Shown here piece by piece: positions 1 to 6,521 of a DNA stretch of 34,907 nucleotides (its first letter is position 1; every line of letters begins with the position of its first letter). The stretch is from Flavobacteriales bacterium UBA974 (GTDB lineage Bacteria; Bacteroidota; Bacteroidia; Flavobacteriales_D; Sanyastnellaceae), in the NCBI GenBank assembly GCA_002292405.1, contig DBBW01000005.1, positions 39,236 to 74,142 on the forward strand, read 5' to 3'. The notes below the pieces were generated by a model, which made no database searches, was not told the origin of the DNA, and saw only the letters and a list, made by a program, of their open reading frames with translations. The position numbers and the translations under genes were made by a program.

Positions 1-330
1 AAAGGGGTCTTTTTTAAAATAGAGAAAACCATTCCTTTGGATAACATCCAAGATTTGACATTTATTGAAAATCCTTTTTTAAAATTTCTCGATTTACGCA
101 TATTGAAAATTGAAACTGCAGGACAAAGCAATCCGCAAGGGGGGAGCGACATGAAATTAATTGGAATCATTAAATCTTCCGATTTTAAAGAAAAGGTGTT
201 GTGTCAAAGGGAATTAATCAGTTCTGGGAACGGCTCAAATGTTCTACAAACAGAAACATCCAGTGAACAAACAAATAGCATACTAATAGATATCAGAGAA
301 ATTCTAAATGATCTTAAAAATCAAAATTGA
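1..330 (+). CDS. PH domain-containing membrane protein, C-terminal part (gene begins before the window)
   Basis: The reading frame is open from base 1 to the stop at 328-330, so the gene starts outside the window. The visible 109 residues begin KGVFFKIEKTIPLDNIQDLT and continue through FLDLRILKIETAGQS. This is the pattern of the bacterial PH domain bPH_2 (YdbS/YdbT family): a strand, the 'IPL..IQ' turn, then '.LDLR.L.IETAG'. Family members are usually small membrane proteins with two or more N-terminal helices, which would lie upstream here. After the domain comes a polar tail of about 45 residues ending in a helix (ILIDIREILNDLKNQN). An in-frame TTG at 37 is only an internal codon, since the domain already runs before it. 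The biochemical role of the family is not settled. Confidence 0.75.
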   Translation, partial: KGVFFKIEKTIPLDNIQDLTFIENPFLKFLDLRILKIETAGQSNPQGGSDMKLIGIIKSSDFKEKVLCQRELISSGNGSNVLQTETSSEQTNSILIDIREILNDLKNQN

Positions 331-456
331 AGATCTAAGTATGACTCATTCAAGACATGATTAATTAAAGTAAATTAGGCAAATTATTTATTATTATTAG
401 AATCGACTTTTGTTTGTATGTGGTCTTTGATTATTCAATATTAAACATCTATATTA

Positions 457-1236
457 ATGAGATTTCCATTATTCATTTTCTCTATTCCCCTAATTTTTAA
501 TACAATAAATGGCCAAATTTTAAATGGTGATTTTGAAGATGGATTAAATTCTGATTTATCTAATTGGGAGTGGTCTTGTTTTGCAGAACCAGATAGCAGC
601 ACTCCTCCAGGCGGGGAGGATTGGAGCATTAAAGTCTGGGGGGGGAATACTCAAGGATGTTTCCCCGGACATGCTTATCAAACAATTCCGTCTATTACAA
701 ATGGACAAACGTTTCAGCTGACGGGATGGGCGTTTGCTCAAGCATCTCATCCTGTCGGCCTTTATTTAGGCAAAATAAACAGTGGTGATATTACGCTTAT
801 AGCTGGTGACACGACCTCATCAACTTCATGGACACAACTGGGTATTCAATCAACTTTCCTTCTTGAATTAGATGACACAGCAATTGTGTTGCTAAGTGGT
901 GGCCTTGCAGGTGGCCCAATTCAAGGCTATGGTTATTTTGACTTGATAAATCTCCAACAAGTGACTGGAATAAATTTTATAGATCAAAATCAATCTTTGA
1001 AACTGTATCCGAATCCATTCAACAATCAAACTACTATACAAATAGATCAATCTGTCCATAACGCTTCGATAACGATCAGCAATACACTCGGTCAGGTTGT
1101 TCAACGCATCGGTAACATAAACAATCAGAAAATTATTTTAGATAGGGGTAATTTAAATCGTGGGTTATACGTTATGTGTTTGTCAGAGAACAATAAGGTA
1201 ATCGCAAAAACCAAATTATTCGTCACAGACAAATAA
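457..1236 (+). CDS. Secreted protein with T9SS type A C-terminal sorting domain
   Basis: This 259-residue protein has a hydrophobic signal peptide (about residues 1-19, ending NGQ). Residues 20-170 form a beta-rich domain starting ILNGDFEDG with a tryptophan-rich stretch (WEWSCF, WSIKVWGG), resembling carbohydrate-binding or jelly-roll modules that open with 'NGDFE'. Residues from about 180 carry a typical type A T9SS sorting domain: LKLYPNPF, ITISNTLGQVV, LNRGLYVMCL and a final KTKLFV strand. By family knowledge it is exported by Sec, then moved across the outer membrane and anchored or released by the T9SS. The ligand cannot be read from the sequence. The ATG at 457 is chosen because the signal peptide begins there. 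An opposite-strand frame inside it is a shadow. Confidence 0.85.
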   Translation: MRFPLFIFSIPLIFNTINGQILNGDFEDGLNSDLSNWEWSCFAEPDSSTPPGGEDWSIKVWGGNTQGCFPGHAYQTIPSITNGQTFQLTGWAFAQASHPVGLYLGKINSGDITLIAGDTTSSTSWTQLGIQSTFLLELDDTAIVLLSGGLAGGPIQGYGYFDLINLQQVTGINFIDQNQSLKLYPNPFNNQTTIQIDQSVHNASITISNTLGQVVQRIGNINNQKIILDRGNLNRGLYVMCLSENNKVIAKTKLFVTDK

Positions 1237-1260
1237 TCACTCATTAGATTAAGCACCATT

Positions 1261-1728
1261 ATGAAAAAAATATTTTTATTTCTAATTGTTATTGGGGCTT
1301 TTACTTCATGCAACAAAGACGATGACAACATCACAATCAACGAACAGAATTTTTTAATTTTTGGTCATTTCTATGGAGAGTGTTTTGGTGAGGAGTGTGT
1401 AGAAACCTATAAACTGACAGATGAGAAATTATATGAGGATATCATAGATGATTATTCTGGTCAGAATTTAGATTTTGTAGAATTAGACAATGAACTGTTT
1501 GAACTCGTTAGTGATTTGGCTGACTATTTCCCTACACAACTTCTAGATGAAAGTGATGCTGTTTTTGGTTGTCCGGATTGTGCTGATGGAGGTGGACTGT
1601 TTATTCAATATTCAGACAATAGAGTCCTTAAAAGTTGGAGAATTGACCAAGTTCAAAACAATGTACCAAACTATTTACATGATTTTATTGACCAAGTGAA
1701 TGCAAGGATTGTACTTATCAATAATTAA
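1261..1728 (+). CDS. Lipoprotein of unknown function with acidic surface-export signal
   Basis: The 155-residue product starts with a short lipoprotein signal peptide and a lipobox ending FTSC at Cys17. Directly after the cysteine comes NKDDDN, a charged stretch resembling the lipoprotein export signal that directs Bacteroidetes lipoproteins to the cell surface (established in Capnocytophaga and Flavobacterium). The mature part has two close cysteine pairs (GECFGEEC about residues 38-45 and CPDC near 100) and the patterns FGHFYGECFGEECVETYKL and GGGLFIQYSD. I recall similar sequences as uncharacterised Bacteroidetes lipoproteins, but I know no function. It lies 24 nt after the T9SS protein on the same strand, so the two may be cotranscribed. 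A perfect inverted repeat follows its stop codon. Confidence 0.75.
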   Translation: MKKIFLFLIVIGAFTSCNKDDDNITINEQNFLIFGHFYGECFGEECVETYKLTDEKLYEDIIDDYSGQNLDFVELDNELFELVSDLADYFPTQLLDESDAVFGCPDCADGGGLFIQYSDNRVLKSWRIDQVQNNVPNYLHDFIDQVNARIVLINN

Positions 1729-1752
1729 AAACCCACTCAATTGAGTGGGTTT
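1729..1752. terminator. Bidirectional terminator hairpin after the lipoprotein gene
   Basis: A perfect 12+12 inverted repeat, AAACCCACTCAA/TTGAGTGGGTTT, starts right after the TAA stop. On the plus strand it is followed by ATTTTGG, and on the minus strand by a T-rich run, so it can act both ways. The same hairpin in nearly the same context recurs at 2563-2586 after tRNA-Val. Confidence 0.7.
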
Positions 1753-1756
1753 ATTT

Positions 1757-1785
1757 TGGTGGCCTCCGGTGGTACCGGTTCGAAC
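1757..1785 (-). other. tRNA 3'-end-like remnant
   Basis: Read on the minus strand this begins GTTCGAAC (the T-loop signature) and ends GGAGGCCACCA, like a tRNA T-loop through CCA end. The 5' part of the T-stem is missing (A-rich sequence instead) and the acceptor part is about 5 nt too long, so it is not a working tRNA. It sits just before the hairpin at 1729-1752, exactly where tRNA-Val sits relative to the hairpin at 2563-2586. Confidence 0.4.
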
Positions 1786-1798
1786 TTTTTTAGAATAA

Positions 1799-2518
1799 TT
1801 ATTTTTCATTCATGATGACTGGAGTTTTGAATTTCCACATACTCCAAAGAGTATTGTCTCCAATGAGTTGTGTCATAAAATTTGCAACATTTTTTCTTGA
1901 TGTTGGACGTCCTTTGAAAATAGTTGTAATAGGTGATTCTATTATTTCAAATTTGGAAATTTTATCATCTATTAAGGAGTCGGGGCGAACAGCACACCAT
2001 TCAATATGTTTATTTGAATTTCCAAATGATGAGATCAAGTAATCTAGAGCTATTTCATTATCCTTGTGAGGTGGAAGGAACCAACGTAAGAGAGTTAGGA
2101 TAATATTGTCAAATATTGATCTTTGTTCTCCAATCTTTTTATTTTTCACGCCAACAGAACTCATTAATATAAATTTAATTGGTGAATTTGCTTTTGAGGA
2201 TCTTATTGCTTCACATAAATTTTTGGTAGCATCAGTACATAACCTTTTAGGCTCCCCAAAGATTCCTTTAAAACTTAAATTATGACCAAGGCATGAAACA
2301 ATTGCATCAGAATCACTAACAAGATTAACCATTTCCTCTTCATTAATATCAAGTATACTAGCTTTTGTGATATTAATCTTTTGGTGTTTTAAGATATCTT
2401 TAGAGAGGTTATTTGTTGTTCTTACAATTAGATGTACAGAATGTCCTAATTCTAATAATTGCTTTACTATGTTTCGTCCCGTCTTACCTGATGCACCAAC
2501 TACTAATATTTTTTTCAT
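1799..2518 (-). CDS. NAD(P)-binding Rossmann protein (atypical SDR, NmrA-like)
   Basis: The 239-residue protein opens with MKKILVVGASGKTGRNIVKQ, the GxxGxxG dinucleotide-binding loop of atypical short-chain dehydrogenases (NAD(P)H-binding family, PF13460 type). Other family marks are a conserved SDAIVSCLGH strand, FILMSSVGV after strand 5, and WCAVRPDSLIDD near the C-terminus. No classic YxxxK pair is evident, in line with NmrA/YwnB-like members that bind cofactor and may be regulatory or act as reductases. The substrate is unknown. It is a single minus-strand gene in AT-rich DNA, flanked by two almost identical 34-nt repeats (1729-1762 and 2563-2596), which suggests local rearrangement or insertion. 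The ATG at 2518 is the natural start. Confidence 0.75.
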   Translation of the reverse strand: MKKILVVGASGKTGRNIVKQLLELGHSVHLIVRTTNNLSKDILKHQKINITKASILDINEEEMVNLVSDSDAIVSCLGHNLSFKGIFGEPKRLCTDATKNLCEAIRSSKANSPIKFILMSSVGVKNKKIGEQRSIFDNIILTLLRWFLPPHKDNEIALDYLISSFGNSNKHIEWCAVRPDSLIDDKISKFEIIESPITTIFKGRPTSRKNVANFMTQLIGDNTLWSMWKFKTPVIMNEK

Positions 2519-2562
2519 TCTGATTAATTATCTTAATTTTAAAATAGTTGTCAATTATACAA

Positions 2563-2586
2563 AAACCCACTCAAAAGAGTGGGTTT
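2563..2586 (-). terminator. tRNA-Val terminator
   Basis: AAACCCACTC and GAGTGGGTTT form a 10-bp stem around an AAAA loop (2573-2576). On the minus strand it is followed by TTTTTG and lies 4 nt after the tRNA CCA end. It is a near copy of the hairpin at 1729-1752. Confidence 0.75.
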
Positions 2587-2590
2587 ATTT

Positions 2591-2668
2591 TGGTGGGCGA
2601 TGAGGGGCTCGAACCCCCGACCCCCTCGGTGTAAACGAGGTGCTCTGAACCAACTGAGCTAATCGCCC
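2591..2668 (-). tRNA. tRNA-Val (anticodon TAC)
   Basis: The minus strand reads GGGCGATTAGCTCAGTTGGT onward and folds as a cloverleaf. The acceptor stem is GGGCGAT/ATCGCCC, the anticodon arm is CCTCG-TTTACAC-CGAGG with anticodon TAC, the T-arm holds GGTTCGAGCC, and the CCA end is encoded. A -7-type box lies 13 nt upstream and a terminator lies just downstream. Confidence 0.95.
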
Positions 2669-2681
2669 TAAAAGGAGGGTG

Positions 2682-2714
2682 CAAATATAGTAACTACTTC
2701 TCATCTTTGTGCAA
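2682..2714 (-). promoter_or_regulatory. Putative tRNA-Val promoter (TTG ... TATATTTG)
   Basis: The minus strand carries TATATTTG (2689 to 2682), matching the Bacteroidetes -7 consensus TAnnTTTG, 13 nt before the tRNA 5' end. A TTG (2714 to 2712) lies 22 nt further upstream. tRNA-Phe has the same TATATTTG box at the same 13-nt distance. Confidence 0.55.
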
Positions 2715-3532
2715 TGTTCAAAAAAGAAAAAAGAAAAAGTTGGAGGTCTGTTCAATCTCCATTCATTTTCAATCTAGCAAGGCACCTAGAAGCAAGAAGT
2801 AGGTATGTCGATGAAAGGGTTGTTGAGGATGAGGTGGAGTATGATAAGATATTTAAAGACATTGAAAACTTGCGCGCTGACTTAAAGAGAAGTACAGACA
2901 CAATTGCTGTGGAAGACCATGGTGCTGGGAGTAGGGTGTTTAAAGGTAGTTCTCGTAAAGTAAGTAAAATAGCGAAGCATGTTCTGCAAAGTGAAAGAGT
3001 GGCTAAGTCGCTTTGGAAGGTGCTTAGATTTTGGGGAATGCATCTTGAAGAAAAGGGTAATATAAAGTTATCGGTACTTGAAATGGGTACATCGCTGGGT
3101 GTTACAACGGCTTATTTAAGCGCTGCTGGTTGTGATGTAGAAACTTGGGAAGGTTGTCAGAATACAGCTGATGTTGCTAGGAACAATTGGATAAAATTAG
3201 GGTTGGACAAGCAAATAGATAGCAAAGTGGGTAAGTTTGATGAGTTGTTAAAATCAACTAAAGGTGGTTGGGATATGGTTTTTTTAGATGGTCATCATGA
3301 TGGGGGAGCTACCTTAAGGTATGTAGAGGAGTTGAAATCAAAGCTAAGTACGGGAGGATGTGTGCTGGTGGATGATGTAGTTTGGTCTAAAGGGATGAAG
3401 ACGGCATGGAGGGAATTGTTAGATGATTCATACTGGAATGTCACAGTTAGGTGGAGGGGGAAGGGGTGGTTATTTCACATCGATGGGGCGGTGGAACAGC
3501 ATATTGCATTATCTTGCGTATTCAAATTTTAG
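2714..3532 (+). CDS. Class I SAM-dependent methyltransferase (Methyltransf_24-like)
   Basis: The 272-residue protein has a lysine/arginine-rich start (FKKEKRKSWRSVQSPFIFNL), a helical region with predicted coiled-coil character up to about residue 115, then a Rossmann methyltransferase core. Core marks are motif I VLEMGTSLGVTTAYLS (about 121-136), an acidic second strand VETWEGC, and the MVFLDGHHDGG / GGCVLVDDVVWSKGM pair typical of the Methyltransf_24 family. The target (small molecule, sugar or protein) is unknown. A near-match to the -7 promoter box, CATCTTTG at 2702-2709, lies only 4 nt before the ATG. It is the first gene of a same-strand run ending with gpmI, and its promoter would overlap that of the divergent tRNA-Val. 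Confidence 0.75.
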   Translation: MFKKEKRKSWRSVQSPFIFNLARHLEARSRYVDERVVEDEVEYDKIFKDIENLRADLKRSTDTIAVEDHGAGSRVFKGSSRKVSKIAKHVLQSERVAKSLWKVLRFWGMHLEEKGNIKLSVLEMGTSLGVTTAYLSAAGCDVETWEGCQNTADVARNNWIKLGLDKQIDSKVGKFDELLKSTKGGWDMVFLDGHHDGGATLRYVEELKSKLSTGGCVLVDDVVWSKGMKTAWRELLDDSYWNVTVRWRGKGWLFHIDGAVEQHIALSCVFKF

Positions 3533-3544
3533 AAATTGTTTAAA

Positions 3545-4021
3545 ATGAAATTATTTAATATTTTATTAGCGGGAGCGGTTTTTTTGTTTACAATTCAAGC
3601 AAATGCCCAAATGGCTACGAAGTCACAATCAAATACAAAGGAGAATCCTAAAAACATATCCTCAGATGCAGGAGCGTCTAAGCTTTATGGTGAGGTTACC
3701 TTATCTGAGGTAAATGGCAGAACTTCTGTGAAGGTGTCTTTTGATCCGATAATTGATAGAATGGGGTCTGAGAAGGATGCTATTGCTGTTGTACACTATC
3801 TTAAAGAGTTTAGGTTTTCTTCTTTAGGCCAGGCGTTGAATATTCTTTCTTCTCATGGATGGAATGTAGAGATGGTTTGGACTGCTCTTGGACGAACGGG
3901 AGAAGTACAGCACCTTTTAATTAGCCGTGACGTCAAAAAGCTATTTCCAGTTTCTCCTTGGTTAGATAAAGGATCACGTGGGGCATCTTCTAAAGACAAT
4001 TCGAAAGGAGGACGTAACTAA
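3545..4021 (+). CDS. Small secreted protein of unknown function
   Basis: From the ATG at 3545 the product is 158 residues: a signal peptide MKLFNILLAGAVFLFTIQANAQ, a polar linker, and a compact domain of about 85 residues (KLYGEVTLSE ... HLLISRDVKKLF). The ALNILSSHGWNVEMV helix plus EVQHLLISRDV strand resembles short Bacteroidetes proteins with a 'LN.L...GW' core followed by a 'Y.L.R' strand. I know no function for them. An in-frame TTG at 3536 would only add three residues before the signal peptide. The 3' end overlaps the next gene (a histidine kinase) by 44 nt in another frame, so the two are translationally linked. A role as a periplasmic partner of that kinase is possible but is inference. 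Confidence 0.7.
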   Translation: MKLFNILLAGAVFLFTIQANAQMATKSQSNTKENPKNISSDAGASKLYGEVTLSEVNGRTSVKVSFDPIIDRMGSEKDAIAVVHYLKEFRFSSLGQALNILSSHGWNVEMVWTALGRTGEVQHLLISRDVKKLFPVSPWLDKGSRGASSKDNSKGGRN

Positions 4022-4994
4022 AAGACCTGTCATTAAACGACCTACAAATAAAAGTAATTCTACAAAAAGGGCTCGCCGTACGCGTGCCCTTTTTCTTATT
4101 TTAGCGAGCTATGTTTTCTTACAATTATCATGGTGGGCTGACCTGATAATAAGGTCAGCATCGCGACTATACGAAGCAAATTTAGCAACTCAGACATCTG
4201 CTCAAGCAGCCATTGAGTGGGAACGTACAGTTTTTATGGTGGCATGGGAGGGAAGTGTCTTCGCACTTTTATTTGTGTTTGGACTTATTTGGTTATGGAG
4301 AGTAATAAATGCAGATAATAATAAATTAGCTCGTGAGAGGAACTTCATTTTAGCAGTTACTCACGAATTGAAAACCCCAATTGCGGCAATAAGATTAGCC
4401 ATTGATACAGTTGATAGGTTAGACCTAGATGAGAAGGTGAAAAAGGAATTGTTAGATGATGCTAGATCAAGCACACTTAGGCTTGAGAAAAGGGTTGAGG
4501 ATATTCTTCAAGCGACGAGACTTAATTTACCAGATGCGCTTTTGACTATTCCCTTTAGCATATGTGATTCAACAGAGAATGCGATCAATAAATTCACCAA
4601 TTTATACCCTAGCTCAAAGATTGTCTTTTCAAAAAAAGGTGACGATAAAATAATAGATGGAGACCAAGAAATGTGGATGCTTTGTATCACCAATCTTCTT
4701 GAAAATGCTTTTAAATATGGGGGAGATAGTAAGCAAGTAGAGGTGGTTTTTGATAGTTCTTTGAGAAAAAACACTTTATATATTATTGACCACGGCCCAG
4801 GTATAGAGGAGTCTGATCGTGAAAATATTTTTGAGGCTTTTTATAGGTTGAGAAGGGATAAAGATATTGACGGGACTGGATTGGGACTGCATTTGGTAAA
4901 TAAAATAGTGCAAATGCACGGAGCAGATATTTCAGTTCATCCCACTGATGGAGGAGGTGCTACCTTTGTTATTACTCTGCCGGGCAGTTTTTAA
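3978..4994 (+). CDS. Membrane-bound sensor histidine kinase (orphan)
   Basis: The 338-residue protein has a basic cytoplasmic N-terminus, a first membrane helix (about 36-57), a short periplasmic loop of about 28 residues, a second helix (about 86-108), then HisKA and HATPase_c domains. The phosphoacceptor H-box is AVTHELKTP with His129; the ATP-binding domain shows the N-box LLENAFKYGG, G1 DHGPGIEE, an F-box EAFYRL and G2 GTGLGLHLV. No ATG is available near the N-terminus; the GTG at 3978, with AAAGGA about 6 nt upstream, is the best start and lies inside the previous gene. No response regulator is encoded next to it, so the partner must be elsewhere. A terminator-like hairpin (4064-4094) lies inside codons 29-39. 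It is followed 9 nt later by gpmI. Confidence 0.9.
   Translation: MGHLLKTIRKEDVTKRPVIKRPTNKSNSTKRARRTRALFLILASYVFLQLSWWADLIIRSASRLYEANLATQTSAQAAIEWERTVFMVAWEGSVFALLFVFGLIWLWRVINADNNKLARERNFILAVTHELKTPIAAIRLAIDTVDRLDLDEKVKKELLDDARSSTLRLEKRVEDILQATRLNLPDALLTIPFSICDSTENAINKFTNLYPSSKIVFSKKGDDKIIDGDQEMWMLCITNLLENAFKYGGDSKQVEVVFDSSLRKNTLYIIDHGPGIEESDRENIFEAFYRLRRDKDIDGTGLGLHLVNKIVQMHGADISVHPTDGGGATFVITLPGSF
4064..4094 (+). terminator. Terminator-like hairpin within the 5' part of the histidine kinase gene
   Basis: AAAAAGGGC (4064-4072) pairs perfectly with GCCCTTTTT (4086-4094). Inside, CGC and GCG pair around CGTAC after one T/T mismatch, and the T-run is followed by CTTATTTT. The shape matches an intrinsic terminator for the small secreted protein gene ending at 4021, yet it lies in kinase codons. 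It may work as an attenuator or partial terminator. Confidence 0.45.
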
Positions 4995-5003
4995 ATTTAA
5001 GTA

Positions 5004-6521
5004 ATGATAAAGAAGAAGGTTGCGCTTGTAATTTTAGATGGTTGGGGATATGGGGCTCGTGATGCTTCAGATGCAATTTTCAATGCACACACCCCATGCA
5101 TGGATGGATTACATGATACTTACCCGCATGGTGAGTTGCGAACGGACGGTGAGTTTGTAGGCCTCCCTCCTGGCCAAATGGGTAATTCCGAGGTCGGCCA
5201 CATGAACATCGGTGCTGGAAGAGTCGTCTTCCAAGATCTTCTTAGAATTAATAGAGCAATAGATTGTGGAACGTTCAAATCAGAACCCATTCTACAAGAA
5301 GCATTGGAGATATCAAAACAACATGGAAGGCGCCTCCATATTATGGGCTTGGTTTCTAGAGGTGGAGTCCATTCGCAACAAGAACATCTTCACGAGATCG
5401 TAGATGCGGTGAATAGAGCAGGTGTTCCTGATGCTGTAATTCACGCGTTTACAGATGGACGTGATACCTCACCTAAGTTTGGTTTAGGTTATCTAAAGGA
5501 TCTTGAGAGTCACATAAGCCAAACTAACTCCCAGATTCAAATTGCATCTGTTCATGGGAGATATTATGCGATGGATAGGGATGAACGATGGGAGAGGGTA
5601 GCTCTTTCTTACAATGCTATGTGTTCAAATGGTGGAGATGAATTTGAAAGTGTAGAATCAGGGGTTATATCATCCTATGATGATCATACAAGTGATGAGT
5701 TTATTGTTCCCTTTAGGATTAAAGGAGTAGCAGGGCAAATACGACCTAATGATGTGGTTATTTGTTTTAACTTCAGAACGGATCGTTGTCGTCAAATAAC
5801 AACCGCCCTGACCCAACAAGATTTCCCCGACCAAGGTATGTCAACCGTACCTCTTCACTTCGTTACAATGACGAATTACGATGATAAGTTTCAGGGAGTA
5901 AACGTTATATACGACAAGCCTAAACTTGAAAAAACGTTAGGTGATGTTATTTCATCAGCTGGTCTATCACAACTCCGTATCGCTGAAACCGAGAAGTACC
6001 CTCATGTCACTTTCTTTTTTAATGGCGGCCTAGAAGATCCTTTTTCTGGCGAGAATCGTCTGATGGCGAGCAGTCCTAAAGTCGCTACATACGATCTAAA
6101 GCCAGAAATGTCAGCTCATAAACTCGTTAAATTAGTGAGTGGAGAAATGAACACCGACAGTGCTGATTTTATCTGTCTTAACTTTGCTAACCCAGATATG
6201 GTAGGTCACACTGGTATATACAATGCAATACTAAAAGCCGTTGAGACTACTGATGGTTGTCTCTCTGAAGTGATTAATGTAGGAATGAAAAATGGATATC
6301 AGTTCGTGATTATTGCCGACCATGGTAATGCCGATAAGGTTTTAAATCTAGACGGATCGCCACATACATCGCACACATTAAATCCTGTTCCGGTGATTGT
6401 GATTTCAGACGATGTGAAATATCTGAATGATGGTAAGCTCTCTGACGTCGCCCCAACTATTCTAGCTCTACTCGGTATTGATCAACCCTCAGAGATGACT
6501 GGTAAATCTCTTATCGGATAA
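5004..6521 (+). CDS. gpmI: 2,3-bisphosphoglycerate-independent phosphoglycerate mutase
   Basis: This cytoplasmic enzyme interconverts 3-phosphoglycerate and 2-phosphoglycerate in glycolysis and gluconeogenesis, using two Mn ions. The 505-residue length is standard. Visible family marks are VALVILDGWGYG with metal ligand Asp12, the catalytic serine loop GQMGNSEVGHMNIGAGRVV with Ser62, the insert-domain signatures HAFTDGRDT and YYAMDRDERWER, and the second metal site NFANPDMVGHTG plus IADHGNADKV. The ATG at 5004 gives MIKKKVALVILDGWG, the normal start. It follows the histidine kinase by 9 nt. Its last 11 bases overlap the end of the convergent minus-strand surface protein gene. Confidence 0.97.
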   Translation: MIKKKVALVILDGWGYGARDASDAIFNAHTPCMDGLHDTYPHGELRTDGEFVGLPPGQMGNSEVGHMNIGAGRVVFQDLLRINRAIDCGTFKSEPILQEALEISKQHGRRLHIMGLVSRGGVHSQQEHLHEIVDAVNRAGVPDAVIHAFTDGRDTSPKFGLGYLKDLESHISQTNSQIQIASVHGRYYAMDRDERWERVALSYNAMCSNGGDEFESVESGVISSYDDHTSDEFIVPFRIKGVAGQIRPNDVVICFNFRTDRCRQITTALTQQDFPDQGMSTVPLHFVTMTNYDDKFQGVNVIYDKPKLEKTLGDVISSAGLSQLRIAETEKYPHVTFFFNGGLEDPFSGENRLMASSPKVATYDLKPEMSAHKLVKLVSGEMNTDSADFICLNFANPDMVGHTGIYNAILKAVETTDGCLSEVINVGMKNGYQFVIIADHGNADKVLNLDGSPHTSHTLNPVPVIVISDDVKYLNDGKLSDVAPTILALLGIDQPSEMTGKSLIG

